Counted from the first letter of the stretch, positions 28,763-37,821 are shown. The stretch is DNA of 64,000 bases from Hyphomonadaceae bacterium (GCA_016791445.1 JAEUMP010000024.1:142260-206259), one strand, 5' to 3'. Notes: generated from the letters alone by a model not told the origin. A program made the numbers and translations.

Positions 28763-29452
28763 ATGCGCCGCACCCTTCTTGCACTCGCAACCGCCTTTGC
28801 GCTGGCGTCGTGCGCCACCACGTCGACCTCCCAGCCTGTGGCCCCGACCGGCGCCTACCAGCCGTCGCTCGTTCCCTATTCGGAGAGCGCGTCGCGCGTA
28901 GCCGCTGAACAACCGGCCGGCGCCTATGTGCTGGACACCGCGCACGCGAGCGTCAGCTGGCGGTTGCGCCATGCGGGCATCGGCATCTTCGTCGCCCGCT
29001 TCGACAAATTCAATGCGACACTCGATTTCGACCCTGCCAACCCTGCGGCCTCCTCTATCAACGCGACGATCGAAGCAGCTTCGGTGAACACGGGCGTTCT
29101 CAACAACAACGGCGAACGCGCCTTCGATCGCGAGATCGCCACTCAGGCCTTCGGGTCGGCCCAGCACCCGCAGATCACCTTCGTCTCGCGCAGCATCAAT
29201 GTGACCAGCCCTACCACCGGCGAAATCACGGGCGATCTCACGCTTCGCGGGGTCACCAAGCCGGTGACGCTGCAGGCATCGTTCGAAGGCGGTCGCTTCA
29301 TCCAGTTCCGAGGCAAGCAAGTGATCGCCTTCTCCGCGCGCGGAACGTTCAACCGCAAGGACTTCGGCGCCACGCTCTCCAATCCGCTCGCGGACGGGTT
29401 CGCCGGCGACATCGTGGATGTCGAGTTCCATGCCGAATTCATCAAGCAATAG
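28763..29452 (+). CDS. YceI-family lipoprotein
   Basis: 229 aa. The N terminus is a lipoprotein signal ending LASC, followed by a proline-rich linker (TTSTSQPVAPTGAYQ). The YceI lipocalin-like barrel then starts at AGAYVLDTAHASVSWRLRHAG and runs to the end (TLRGVTKPVTLQASF; FSARGTFNRKDFGA). YceI proteins bind long isoprenoid or quinone-type lipids in the periplasm. ATG 28763 has GGAG six bases upstream; the upstream ATG 28751 would add four residues. It is followed after 4 bp by cytochrome b561 and then a second YceI. Confidence 0.92.
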   Translation: MRRTLLALATAFALASCATTSTSQPVAPTGAYQPSLVPYSESASRVAAEQPAGAYVLDTAHASVSWRLRHAGIGIFVARFDKFNATLDFDPANPAASSINATIEAASVNTGVLNNNGERAFDREIATQAFGSAQHPQITFVSRSINVTSPTTGEITGDLTLRGVTKPVTLQASFEGGRFIQFRGKQVIAFSARGTFNRKDFGATLSNPLADGFAGDIVDVEFHAEFIKQ

Positions 29453-29456
29453 CGCC

Positions 29457-30086
29457 ATGACGCCCCCGCTCACCACCAGCAACCGATACACCGCAGTCGC
29501 CGTCACCCTTCACTGGGTGATGGCGATCCTGATTTTCGGGATGATTCCCGTCGGATGGTGGATGTCGGACGCAGTGCTCGACCCCGCCTTTCGCGCCAAG
29601 GCGGGCGAGGCGTTCCAACTGCACAAATCGGTCGGCTTCACGATTCTCGGCCTGAGCGTCCTGCGCCTTGTCTGGCGTCTGACACACAAGGCGCCGCCCT
29701 TGCCGCCCGCCATGCCCGCATGGGAGCGGAACGTCGCGCGCCTGACACACTGGCTGTTCTACTTCCTGATGATCGCGCTGCCGGTGACCGGCTGGGTCTA
29801 TGTGTCAGCAGGGTATTCGGTGACGTTCGAACGCTTCTTTTCCGTCGCATCGAGCTGGTTCGGACTCGTGCAGGTGCCGCACCTGGAGCCCATCGTTGGT
29901 CAGGATGAAGCAAGCCGCAAGGCGATCGCCGAGACGGCCATGAATGTTCATTCAAAACTCGCCTGGGGCGTCATCGTCCTCGGCGGCCTTCATGTCGCCG
30001 CAGCACTGAAACATCACTTCTTCAACCGGGACGATGTGCTGGCTCGCATGGTCCCGTTCCTGAAACCGCTCCGGAAGGCCCAATGA
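29457..30086 (+). CDS. Cytochrome b561
   Basis: 209 aa, with four transmembrane helices. Histidines suited to haem ligation are H19 (VTLHWVMA), H56 (QLHKSVG), H98 (RLTHWLF), H165 (NVHSKLAW) and H179 (GLHVAA). The family transfers electrons between quinol and periplasmic acceptors. A b561 gene beside YceI is a recurrent pair, and here it lies between two YceI genes, so the three probably form one redox or isoprenoid-handling unit. The stop overlaps the next YceI start by 4 bp. Confidence 0.93.
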   Translation: MTPPLTTSNRYTAVAVTLHWVMAILIFGMIPVGWWMSDAVLDPAFRAKAGEAFQLHKSVGFTILGLSVLRLVWRLTHKAPPLPPAMPAWERNVARLTHWLFYFLMIALPVTGWVYVSAGYSVTFERFFSVASSWFGLVQVPHLEPIVGQDEASRKAIAETAMNVHSKLAWGVIVLGGLHVAAALKHHFFNRDDVLARMVPFLKPLRKAQ

Positions 30087-30682
30087 CACGTAGGATCCTT
30101 CTCGCCTTGGCGCTGCTCACGACCCCCGCTCTCGCCCAACCGGCGCCAAAGGCTGCGACGCAGGCCGCAGCCGTGGTCAACGCGCCGCTCTGGACGGTGG
30201 ATCGGAACGCGTCGTCGATCGGTTTCGCCGGCGCGATGGACGGCGCAGCGTTTCGCGGGACGTTCACACGCTGGACAGCGGGAATCCGCTTCGATCCCGC
30301 GAACCTCGCGGGATCGAGCGCGCGCGTGATCGTCGAGCCTGCGTCCGCATCGAGCGGCGACGGCACGCGGGACTCCACGCTTCGCGAAGCGGACTGGTTT
30401 GACACCGCGCGCAGCCCGCAGGTCATCTTCCACACCAACAACATCCGGAGTACGGGTCCCAACACCTACGAGGCTGTGGGCACGCTCTCTGTGAAAGGCC
30501 GCGCCATACCCTTCACGCTCCCATTCACTCTGAACATCAACGGCGCGCAGGCGGAGATGCGCGCGAGCGTGAATGTGGACCGGACGCGGCTGGGACTGGG
30601 CGTGCAGTTCGATCCGTCGGGCGGTCAGGTCGCCAAGACGGTCGCCATCAACGTCGTCGTCCGGGCGACGCGCGCGCCGTGA
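30083..30682 (+). CDS. YceI-family periplasmic protein
   Basis: 199 aa. The signal peptide MTRRILLALALLTTPALAQ leads into a YceI barrel: PLWTVDRNASSIGFAGAM; FHTNNIRSTGPNTYEAVG; GTLSVKGRAIPFTLPF; RTRLGLGV. Unlike the lipoprotein at 28763, it has no lipobox and should be soluble in the periplasm. It is coupled by ATGA to cytochrome b561 upstream and by GTGA to the Sua5 gene downstream, so four genes are expressed as one run. Confidence 0.9.
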   Translation: MTRRILLALALLTTPALAQPAPKAATQAAAVVNAPLWTVDRNASSIGFAGAMDGAAFRGTFTRWTAGIRFDPANLAGSSARVIVEPASASSGDGTRDSTLREADWFDTARSPQVIFHTNNIRSTGPNTYEAVGTLSVKGRAIPFTLPFTLNINGAQAEMRASVNVDRTRLGLGVQFDPSGGQVAKTVAINVVVRATRAP

Positions 30683-31620
30683 AACCCGTCGCGGTCAACG
30701 CGGCTTCCCTGGAACGCGCTGCAGCGGCGGTTCGCGAAGGCAACCTCGTCGTCATGCCGACGGAGACCGTTTACGGACTTGCGGGAGACGCCACGAACCC
30801 AGCCGCAGTCGCGCGCATCTATGCGGCGAAGGGACGGCCGAAATTCAACCCGCTGATCTCGCACATTCTCGACCTGAATCAGGCCGAACGCCACGCACAC
30901 CTGCATCCCGTCGCCCGCAGCCTCGCAGAGAGATTCTGGCCGGGCGCGCTGACACTTGTCGCGCCGCGACGCGCCGACAGCGACATCGCCGAACTCGCCT
31001 GCGCCGGATTGCCGAGCGTCGCCCTGCGCGCACCTGCGCACCCGGTCGCGCGCGCACTCATCGGTGCAGCAGGCGTTCCTCTCGCGGCGCCGAGCGCGAA
31101 CCGATCGGGCAGACTGTCGCCAACGCACGCCAGCCACGCCGCCGAAGACCTCGGAGAAGAGATTTCGGTCATCCTCGACGCGGGGTCCTGCCCTCTGGGG
31201 CTGGAATCGACCGTCGTTTCGGTCTCGGCGGACGGGGTCGTGACCATGCTTCGGCCTGGGGCGATTGCACGCGCAGACATTGAATCCGTTGCGGGGCCAG
31301 TGTTCGACGCCGGCGCATCCAACGCGCCGACATCGCCAGGCATGATGGAAAGTCACTACGCACCGCGCGCGCGTCTACGGCTGAACGCCACGACCGCCGG
31401 AGCGGGCGAAAGCTACCTCGCTTTCGGTGCGGCGGGACCGCCGGGCGCGCTGAACTTGTCGCCACAACGCGATCTCATCGAAGCAGCGGCGAACCTCTTC
31501 GCGTTCCTGCGCCAACTTGACGCGACCGGCGCAAAAGTGATCGCGGTGGCCCCCATTCCGCGCGAAGGCCTCGGCGAAGCCATCAACGACCGCCTCGCGC
31601 GCGCCGCCGCCGGGCGATAG
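30679..31620 (+). CDS. L-threonylcarbamoyladenylate synthase (Sua5 type)
   Basis: 313 aa. It makes threonylcarbamoyl-AMP for the universal t6A37 tRNA modification. The YrdC domain (about 1-205) shows MPTETVYGLAGDA, the phosphate-binding KGRPKFNPL at 51-59 and SANRSG at about 138-143. A C-terminal Sua5 domain follows (after SPGMMESHYAPRARL), so this is the long form, not the short TsaC form. It starts at GTG 30679, overlapping the YceI stop (GTGA). Confidence 0.95.
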   Translation: MKPVAVNAASLERAAAAVREGNLVVMPTETVYGLAGDATNPAAVARIYAAKGRPKFNPLISHILDLNQAERHAHLHPVARSLAERFWPGALTLVAPRRADSDIAELACAGLPSVALRAPAHPVARALIGAAGVPLAAPSANRSGRLSPTHASHAAEDLGEEISVILDAGSCPLGLESTVVSVSADGVVTMLRPGAIARADIESVAGPVFDAGASNAPTSPGMMESHYAPRARLRLNATTAGAGESYLAFGAAGPPGALNLSPQRDLIEAAANLFAFLRQLDATGAKVIAVAPIPREGLGEAINDRLARAAAGR

Positions 31621-31629
31621 GATCGAACC

Positions 31630-33015
31630 ATGTCGGCTATCGCCCACCTTCTTTCACGATTGCGCGCCGACCTCGATCCCGCCGCAATCATCACGGACCC
31701 TGCGTTGATCGCACCCCATCTCGAAGAGTGGCGCGGACGCGGCATGGGCAGCACGCCCTTCATGCTCGCGCCTTCGACGACAGCGGAGGTGAGCCGCATC
31801 ATGCGGCTGTGTTCGGAATCCGGCGTGCCCATCACGCCGCAGGGCGGCAATACAGGTCTTGTCGGCGGCCAGATTCCGCAGGGTGAAGTCTTGTTATCGC
31901 TCCGCCGCATGCAGGCCGTGCGTGGGATCGACATCACCGCCGCCGCCATCACTGTCGATGCAGGCGCAATTCTCACCAACGTTCATTCCGCAGCGTTAGC
32001 CGCCGGCCGGCGCTTCCCCCTTAGTCTCGCGAGCGAAGGCTCGGCGACGATCGGCGGGCTCATATCCACCAACGCCGGCGGGGTGCATGTGCTGCGCTTC
32101 GGCATGATGCGCGATCTGGTTCTCGGCATTGAAGCGGTGCTGCCGGACGGCTCGGTGCTCAACGGGCTGCGAGCGCTCCGGAAGGACAATACCGGCTACG
32201 ATCTGAAACAGTTGTTCATCGGCGCGGAAGGCTCCCTCGGCGTCGTGACGGCGGCGACGCTTCGCCTCTTCCCGATCCCGGTCGGTCATGCCGTTGCGAT
32301 GGCCGCCCTCGAAACGCCGGAACAGGCGCTGGCCCTCCTGCAACGCGCGGGCGACGAGACCGGCGCACTCGCGGCATTCGAGATCATGAATCGCCATGGC
32401 GTTGAACTTGCTGCAGCGCTCCCTGGCGTGCGGACGCCTTTCACTGCGCCATGGCTTGCGCTCATGGAGTTTGAGAGCGCTCACGAAGCGGCGCTTCTCA
32501 GCGATGTCGAAGCGCTGCTCGCAGGTGCCATCGACTCCGGCGTTTGCGGCGACGCGACAATTGCGCAATCCAAACAAGCCGCAAGGGAGTTCTGGTCGCT
32601 ACGGGAACTCATGTCCGCCGGTCATCGCGCCGTGCGTGTCCCGCAGGTCTCGCACGACACTTCGACGCCCGTATCTGCTGTACCCGCCTTTCTGCGCGCC
32701 GCCGACGCCGCCGTGGAACGGCTGGCTCCCGGCGCGCGCACGGTGGCGTTCGGACACGCGGGCGACGGCAACATCCACTACACCGCCATGGCGCCCACCG
32801 CTGACTACCCTTTTCCTGCCGAACAAATCAGCCGAGCAGTTCACGATATCGCCGCGTCGCTGGGCGGTTCAATCTCCGCAGAGCATGGCATTGGCGTCTT
32901 CCGGCGTGGAGAACTTGCGCGCTTCAAGGATCCGGTTGCGCTCGCAACGATGAAGGCTGTGAAGACCGCTCTTGATCCGCACGGTCTGATGAACCCCCGC
33001 GTCCTGTTCGCGTAA
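31630..33015 (+). CDS. FAD-linked D-2-hydroxyacid dehydrogenase (GlcD/D2HGDH-like)
   Basis: 461 aa, a PCMH/VAO-type FAD oxidase. The pyrophosphate-binding ITPQGGNTGLVGG lies at 68-80, and SEGSATIGGLISTNAGG at 135-151. The metal/substrate site HAGDGNIH is at 376-383, and AEHGIG with E418 and H419 follows. The family oxidises D-lactate, D-2-hydroxyglutarate or glycolate and passes electrons to ETF or quinone. The substrate cannot be fixed here, though the lengths of the domains resemble D-2-hydroxyglutarate dehydrogenases. It starts 9 bp after the Sua5 gene. Confidence 0.93.
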   Translation: MSAIAHLLSRLRADLDPAAIITDPALIAPHLEEWRGRGMGSTPFMLAPSTTAEVSRIMRLCSESGVPITPQGGNTGLVGGQIPQGEVLLSLRRMQAVRGIDITAAAITVDAGAILTNVHSAALAAGRRFPLSLASEGSATIGGLISTNAGGVHVLRFGMMRDLVLGIEAVLPDGSVLNGLRALRKDNTGYDLKQLFIGAEGSLGVVTAATLRLFPIPVGHAVAMAALETPEQALALLQRAGDETGALAAFEIMNRHGVELAAALPGVRTPFTAPWLALMEFESAHEAALLSDVEALLAGAIDSGVCGDATIAQSKQAAREFWSLRELMSAGHRAVRVPQVSHDTSTPVSAVPAFLRAADAAVERLAPGARTVAFGHAGDGNIHYTAMAPTADYPFPAEQISRAVHDIAASLGGSISAEHGIGVFRRGELARFKDPVALATMKAVKTALDPHGLMNPRVLFA

Positions 33016-33018
33016 CGA

Positions 33019-33432
33019 CTACGACACCACTGCATCGCGGCCGGGACAGCTCTGCGCGGGTCGCGTGCGCGTCGTGACGAAGACGCCCTCCTCGCCGTCG
33101 GCGCTTTCGAACTTGTAGTTCGTCGCATCGACACGCCTTGCCTTCCAGCACGCCTCGTCGCGGAACCCTGAGGACGCGTAGCTGAAACAAAGCGAACCAT
33201 CGCGGCGCACCGTCAGCCGGCCTTCGTCGAAGGCGCCGCGCAGCCAGTAGGCAGTCTTCCCGTCGGGATCGATGCACTCGCGCCAGACGTCGCCGGACGG
33301 CTGATGCACGCCCTGCATGTCTATCCCGAAGAAAATGCGCCGCACCTCGGGCGCACTCATGTGCCCGGAAGGTTGCGCCGCCGCCGCCGTTGCGGCGAGT
33401 ACGATGAGGCCCGTGAGAAGTGTTGTACGCAT
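33019..33432 (-). CDS. Small exported protein, function unknown
   Basis: 137 aa. A clear signal peptide (MRTTLLTGLIVLAATAAAAQ) precedes a soluble domain that begins HMSAPEVRRIFFGIDMQG. It then has four cysteines (ECIDPDG, LCFSYAS, ACWKARR and QSCPGRD) and several aromatic residues, which looks like a small periplasmic fold with two disulfides. I do not recognise the family. GGGAGCC lies 7 bases before ATG 33432. It is divergent from the Nudix gene with only 64 bp between starts. Confidence 0.75.
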   Translation of the reverse strand: MRTTLLTGLIVLAATAAAAQPSGHMSAPEVRRIFFGIDMQGVHQPSGDVWRECIDPDGKTAYWLRGAFDEGRLTVRRDGSLCFSYASSGFRDEACWKARRVDATNYKFESADGEEGVFVTTRTRPAQSCPGRDAVVS

Positions 33433-33496
33433 AGGGGTGGCTCCCGATGACGGCGCAGTCTATCGCCACCCTCAAGGCTATTTCGAGACTGCGCCC

Positions 33497-33931
33497 ATGT
33501 CGAAGACTGTCGGCTCTCCCGTACCTGCTGTCGGCGTGGTCTGCATGCGCGGCAAGGAGGTCCTCCTGATACGCCGCAGCAAGGAGCCACGCGCCGGCGA
33601 GTGGTCCCTCCCTGGGGGACGCATCGAGTGGGGCGAAAGAACGGCGGACGCAGCGCTGCGTGAACTGCGCGAGGAGACCGGGGTCGAGGCCCGACTGGCC
33701 GGGCTTGTCGAGGTTGTTGACGGCATTTTCCGGACCGACGAGGGCGCAGGATCGCACTATGTCCTTGTCGACTTCGCGGCCCACTGGATCGCGGGAGAGC
33801 CCGTCGCCGGCGACGACGCTCTCGAGGCGCGTTTCGTGACGTTCGACACATTGAACGCGTTCGGACTCTGGCCCGAAACGGACAGGATCATTCGTGAAGC
33901 GTTCAGGCGCTTCCCCCCGCTGGCCCGGTGA
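33497..33931 (+). CDS. Nudix hydrolase
   Basis: 144 aa. The Nudix box is complete: GGRIEWGERT, then AALRELREETGVEA, at about 41-64, with all acidic and arginine positions intact. The fold opens with VPAVGVVCMRGKEVLLIRR. The short form with SLPGG before the box resembles ADP-ribose or dNTP pyrophosphatases; the substrate is not deducible. ATG 33497 is chosen since it begins just before the first strand; a longer reading upstream runs into the divergent gene. Its last 29 bases overlap the end of the converging DUF6498-like gene. Confidence 0.92.
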   Translation: MSKTVGSPVPAVGVVCMRGKEVLLIRRSKEPRAGEWSLPGGRIEWGERTADAALRELREETGVEARLAGLVEVVDGIFRTDEGAGSHYVLVDFAAHWIAGEPVAGDDALEARFVTFDTLNAFGLWPETDRIIREAFRRFPPLAR

Positions 33932-34571
33932 TGGTCTCGCGCGCCTTGCGCGCCTCCCACACCTCGCTGACCGCATCGAATGCCGCCTTCGTCAGCACAA
34001 GGGCGATTACGCCCACGATCGGCTGCCCCAGCGCCATCAATGCAAAGCCTCCGGCGAATATCGCAAGGTGGATGAAGATGATCCGGGCGTAGGGTGACGC
34101 CATGACGTCCGGCGGCGTGACACGCCGGAATGCGCCGGACCAGATGAACGAGACTGCGAACTGCACCACCTTCCAGACCGCAATCACCGCCAGGAGGACG
34201 CCCATGTGCGGCGCCGAACCGAGCGCCGCAGCGAGCAGACCCGCTGGATCGAGCTGATCAAACCCCGTTCCGGAAAACAGCAACATCACGAACATGCCGT
34301 GCACGAAGCAGAACAGGCCATAGTGCACACAGAAGAACGGGATGAGAAACGCTGCGGCCCCGACGCCGCGTCCGCCGTGCGCCACGCCGCTCGCCGCCAT
34401 GCGCACAATGTTGACCACCCCGATCACGAGGTTCTCAAGCCAATACAGGACGACCAGCGCGCCTGCCTGCCAGCCCCAGAAGAACACGCCCACGAGCGGC
34501 GCGACGTTCACGAGAAAGGCGACGATCGCCAGCGGCGAGCCCGTCATTTCCCGCAAGCTCGGCACGCGCAT
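33903..34571 (-). CDS. DUF6498-like polytopic membrane protein
   Basis: 222 aa with about six helices. VVLYWLENLVIGVVNIVRM (about residues 40-58) and FFCVHYGLFCFVHGMF (about 79-94) resemble the DUF6498 family, which shares this 'YWLEN..IG..N..RM' and 'HYG.F..VHG' arrangement. The family has no assigned activity. ATG 34571 is preceded by GGAGGG six bases away, so the longer upstream start is rejected. The 3' end overlaps the Nudix gene on the opposite strand by 29 bp. Confidence 0.75.
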   Translation of the reverse strand: MRVPSLREMTGSPLAIVAFLVNVAPLVGVFFWGWQAGALVVLYWLENLVIGVVNIVRMAASGVAHGGRGVGAAAFLIPFFCVHYGLFCFVHGMFVMLLFSGTGFDQLDPAGLLAAALGSAPHMGVLLAVIAVWKVVQFAVSFIWSGAFRRVTPPDVMASPYARIIFIHLAIFAGGFALMALGQPIVGVIALVLTKAAFDAVSEVWEARKARETITGPAGGSA

Positions 34572-34657
34572 GCTGACCCTCCGTAAGGCGCAATCCCGGT
34601 TGCCGCGCACGAACACGGCGTTAATGTCACCGCGTCATTCAACACGGAACCAGAACC

Positions 34658-35437
34658 ATGGCTTATGCGCCGTTTGACCTTTCCGGCAAGGTTGCTCTCG
34701 TCACCGGCGGCAATCGGGGCATCGGCCTCGGCATGGCGGAGGCGCTGGCGCAGGCCGGCGCGGAAGTCGCAATCTGGGGGCGTGACGCCAAACGGAACGA
34801 TGAAGCCGTCGCGCAACTCTCGAAGTACGGCAAGTCGCGTGGCTATGCCGTGGACGTCGCATTGGAGCAGAGTGTGGATGACGCTTTCGCCGCGACCCTC
34901 AGGGATTTCGGTCGCGTCGATACAGTCATCGCGAATGCGGGCATCGGGGCTGCGGCGCCGTCCTTCTCGGAGATGCCCACCGAGACCTACCGCAAGGTGC
35001 TCTCCGTAAATCTGGACGGCGTATTCTTCACTCTGCGCGCCGCATGCCGGCATATCGTCGAGCGCGCCAAGAACGGCGATCCGGGTGGTTCGCTTGTAGG
35101 TCTCGCGTCACTTGCTGCGATCGAAGGCCAGGCGCGCGGTCAGCACTACGCAGCGACGAAGGGCGCGGTCGTCTCCATGATGAAAGCGATCGCCGTGGAA
35201 CACGCGCGCTACGGTGTGCGCGCCAACGCCGTGTTGCCCGGCTGGATCGCCACCGATATGACGGAGTTCGCCCAGCAATCTCCCGTTTTCGCCGAGAAGG
35301 TGATCACGAGGGTCCCCTCGCGGCGATGGGGAAAGCCCGAGGATTTTGGAGGCATCGCCGTCTATCTCGCTTCGGACGCATCGAGCTATCACTCCGGTGA
35401 CCTGTTCGTGATCGACGGCGGCTACGCGATATTCTGA
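34658..35437 (+). CDS. Short-chain dehydrogenase/reductase
   Basis: 259 aa. A classical SDR: TGGNRGIG at 16-23, VIANAG at about 89-94, catalytic serine in GLASLAAIEG, and YAATK with the active Tyr and Lys. VLPGWIATDM and the C-terminal SGDLFVIDGGYAI are typical of reductases acting on 3-oxoacyl or sugar-type substrates. Nothing in its neighbours points to a pathway, and it looks monocistronic. Confidence 0.92.
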   Translation: MAYAPFDLSGKVALVTGGNRGIGLGMAEALAQAGAEVAIWGRDAKRNDEAVAQLSKYGKSRGYAVDVALEQSVDDAFAATLRDFGRVDTVIANAGIGAAAPSFSEMPTETYRKVLSVNLDGVFFTLRAACRHIVERAKNGDPGGSLVGLASLAAIEGQARGQHYAATKGAVVSMMKAIAVEHARYGVRANAVLPGWIATDMTEFAQQSPVFAEKVITRVPSRRWGKPEDFGGIAVYLASDASSYHSGDLFVIDGGYAIF

Positions 35438-35517
35438 CCCGGACGGCAGATCCCGTTTTACCCGAGGGCCTTCGCAGGTAGAATGCCGGAGTTTCGGGGC
35501 GTCCGCCGGAGAGCGCC

Positions 35518-36510
35518 GTGAACTTGGACTGGATCAGGGAACTCGCATCGTCGCGGCCCAGGATTGCCGCGATTGTCGGCTTCGTCAGTATTGTCGGCGC
35601 CGGCGCTGGCGCGATCGCCAATGGCTCGAAGGTTTTCGATGTGTTTGGCCCGACGCGTGAAGTCAGTGCGACCGAGTCTCTCGACGCCGGCTCACTTGAG
35701 ACGATCATCGCCAAAGCGAAGGTGGACGCCGCCGCGCAAGCCGAAGCGCAGGCATGGACCACTGCTGTCCAGACCAACACCATCGCGGGTTACGATTTTT
35801 ATCTGGACGCATTTCCCAAAGGCTTCTTCCGCGCCCAGGCGCGGGAGGCGCGCACAAAGCTGGCCAGCGCGACGCGCGAAGGCGCACCGCGCCCCTACGA
35901 CGTAAGGCAGTTGCATCCCACAGTCGCGTCGGCAGTAGTCGCCGCGCGCAACGCCGCGAAGGAAGCATCCGCGCGGCAGACACAGGCCGAACGCGCCGCG
36001 AATATGGCGTTTGCTGCCGCGTCACAGGCGCGCGCGAAGGCGCGTGGCTACGCCGTCCTTCGGTTCCGCGATCGCGACACTTATGAGGGCGAGGTCGCCG
36101 GGGGCAAGGCCAATGGCCTCGGCGTCTATGTGCAGGGCGACAGGCGTTTCGCCGGCGATCGCTATCAGGGACAGCTTTCTGCAGGCTACTGGGATGGTAT
36201 CGGCATCTTCGAGAGCAGCAGCGGTGAAGCCGGGCGTCCGGCGCGCTACGGCGGCGAGTTCGTCCGCGGACGCCTGATCGGAATGGGCGTGATCATCCGC
36301 GTCGATAGCACGCGTCAGGCGGGGGCCGTGGTCGACGGGGTCCTGACGGGGTACGGCGTGGAGACCCGCGTGGACGGTCAGCGCATCGAAGGCGAGTTCC
36401 GCAATGGCGTCCCCGAGGGGCTCGCGGTGCGCTGGTCTGCGGACGGGCGGCGTGTCGAGGAAGTCGGCAGATTTTCAGCAGGCCGTTTGACGGAGCCACT
36501 GGCCCCCTAA
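35518..36510 (+). CDS. Membrane-anchored MORN-repeat protein
   Basis: 330 aa, starting at GTG 35518 with GGAGAG just upstream. One membrane helix (about residues 15-37) is followed by an Ala-rich, probably helical or coiled region (about 60-175, rich in A, Q, E, R). Five MORN-like beta-hairpin repeats then follow (about 185-310): YEGEVAGGKANGLGVYV, YQGQLSAGYWDGIGIF, YGGEFVRGRLIGMGV, VVDGVLTGYGVE and IEGEFRNGVPEGLAV. Bacterial MORN proteins are little studied and are often linked to membranes or signalling. The short N terminus before the helix suggests the repeats may lie outside the cytoplasm, but the charge pattern does not settle it. Confidence 0.85.
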   Translation: MNLDWIRELASSRPRIAAIVGFVSIVGAGAGAIANGSKVFDVFGPTREVSATESLDAGSLETIIAKAKVDAAAQAEAQAWTTAVQTNTIAGYDFYLDAFPKGFFRAQAREARTKLASATREGAPRPYDVRQLHPTVASAVVAARNAAKEASARQTQAERAANMAFAAASQARAKARGYAVLRFRDRDTYEGEVAGGKANGLGVYVQGDRRFAGDRYQGQLSAGYWDGIGIFESSSGEAGRPARYGGEFVRGRLIGMGVIIRVDSTRQAGAVVDGVLTGYGVETRVDGQRIEGEFRNGVPEGLAVRWSADGRRVEEVGRFSAGRLTEPLAP

Positions 36511-36576
36511 GTTCCGCGCCAACCTTTACAGCGCTGCCGCTTATGGCGAAGGTCCCCAAAACGCGGGAGACTAGTC

Positions 36577-37821
36577 ATGCAGCGCACTCTGACGGCGGGC
36601 GCGAGCCTCATGCTAATTCTCGGCGCCTTGTTCGTGACCCCTCCCGTCGATGCGAAGACATGGCGGGTCCGTCCCGGCCCCGACGCGCAGGCGCAGTTGC
36701 AGACGGCCCTCATCGAGGCGCGTCCCGGGGATAGCGTCCGCCTTGCACGGGGGCGTTTCGAATTCACCGCCGGTCTCTCGCTCGATGTCGATCGCGTGAC
36801 GATCCAGGGAGAAGGCTCCGACAAGTCTATCCTCTCCTTCACGGGGCAGACCAACGGCGCTGAAGGTCTGCTCGTCACGTCAGATGACGTGGTCCTGCGA
36901 GACTTCGCGGTAGAGAACCCGCGCGGCGACGGCATAAAGTCCAAGGGCGCCGACCGCATCACGTTCCGCGACTTGCGGGTGGAATGGACACGCGGGCCGC
37001 ACCGCGACAATGGCGCCTATGGCGTCTATCCCGTTGGCTCGACAGACGTGCTGATCGACCGCGTCACGGTGCGCGGTGCATCGGATGCCGGCATCTATGT
37101 CGGGCAGTCTCGCAACATCATCGTCCGCAGGTCGCTTGCCGAATTCAACGTCGCCGGCATCGAGATCGAGAACAGCATCGGCGCCGACGTTCACGACAAC
37201 GTCACACGCCGCAACACGGGCGGCATCCTCGTGTTCGACCTTCCCGGCGTGCCGCAGACCGGCGGTCACTCCACGCGCGTCTTCCGCAACCAGATCATCC
37301 AGAACGACACGCCGAACTTCGCCCCCGCGGGCAATATCGTGGCCGGCGTTCCGACGGGTACGGGCGTCATCGTGATGGCCAACCGCAACGTCCACATCTT
37401 CGACAACACCATCGGCGATAACGGCACGGCGAACGTCATCATCACCGCCTATCGTCAGGAAATCACGGACGCGACCTACAATCCATTGCCGCGTGACATC
37501 GTCGTCCGCAACAATGTGTTCGGACGCGGAGGCTTCGAACCGGCCGGGGACTTCGCAGCCTTGCGCGCAGCGGGCGTGCCCTTCAGCGACATTGTCTGGG
37601 ATGGCGCTACGATCTACGTCGCCGGCGGCACGCCGCGCGAGGAACCTGTCCGCATCAGCGTGGCTGACAACCGCTCGACGACAAACCGCCCCGTCGGTTT
37701 CCTGTCGCTCGGCCTTTCCATTGCTTCCGCGCCCGTTACAGACGCCCAGCCCGACGCCACAATGCCCGGCGCACTGGCCATCGCGCCACCGGCGCCAATC
37801 CGCCTTCCACAGGGCCGATGA
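36577..37821 (+). CDS. Exported parallel beta-helix repeat protein (TIGR03805 type)
   Basis: 414 aa. The signal peptide is MQRTLTAGASLMLILGALF, with cleavage near VDAKTW. An N-terminal block (QAQLQTALIEARPGDSVRL) sets up a right-handed parallel beta-helix with repeated strands such as VLRDFAVENPRGDGIKSKG, DVLIDRVTVRGASDAGIYV, NIIVRRSLAEFNVAGIEIE and NVHIFDNTIGDNGTANVII. The layout fits the TIGR03805 family, which is known mainly from its constant pairing with the diheme cytochrome family found directly downstream here. The stop overlaps that gene by 4 bp. Beta-helix folds often bind or cut polysaccharide, but no catalytic set is evident. Confidence 0.85.
   Translation: MQRTLTAGASLMLILGALFVTPPVDAKTWRVRPGPDAQAQLQTALIEARPGDSVRLARGRFEFTAGLSLDVDRVTIQGEGSDKSILSFTGQTNGAEGLLVTSDDVVLRDFAVENPRGDGIKSKGADRITFRDLRVEWTRGPHRDNGAYGVYPVGSTDVLIDRVTVRGASDAGIYVGQSRNIIVRRSLAEFNVAGIEIENSIGADVHDNVTRRNTGGILVFDLPGVPQTGGHSTRVFRNQIIQNDTPNFAPAGNIVAGVPTGTGVIVMANRNVHIFDNTIGDNGTANVIITAYRQEITDATYNPLPRDIVVRNNVFGRGGFEPAGDFAALRAAGVPFSDIVWDGATIYVAGGTPREEPVRISVADNRSTTNRPVGFLSLGLSIASAPVTDAQPDATMPGALAIAPPAPIRLPQGR

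Noticed and set aside
34569..34657. Intergenic region between the DUF6498-like and SDR genes as a riboswitch
   Set aside because: Only 86 bp with no conserved aptamer pattern or paired structure that I can recognise.
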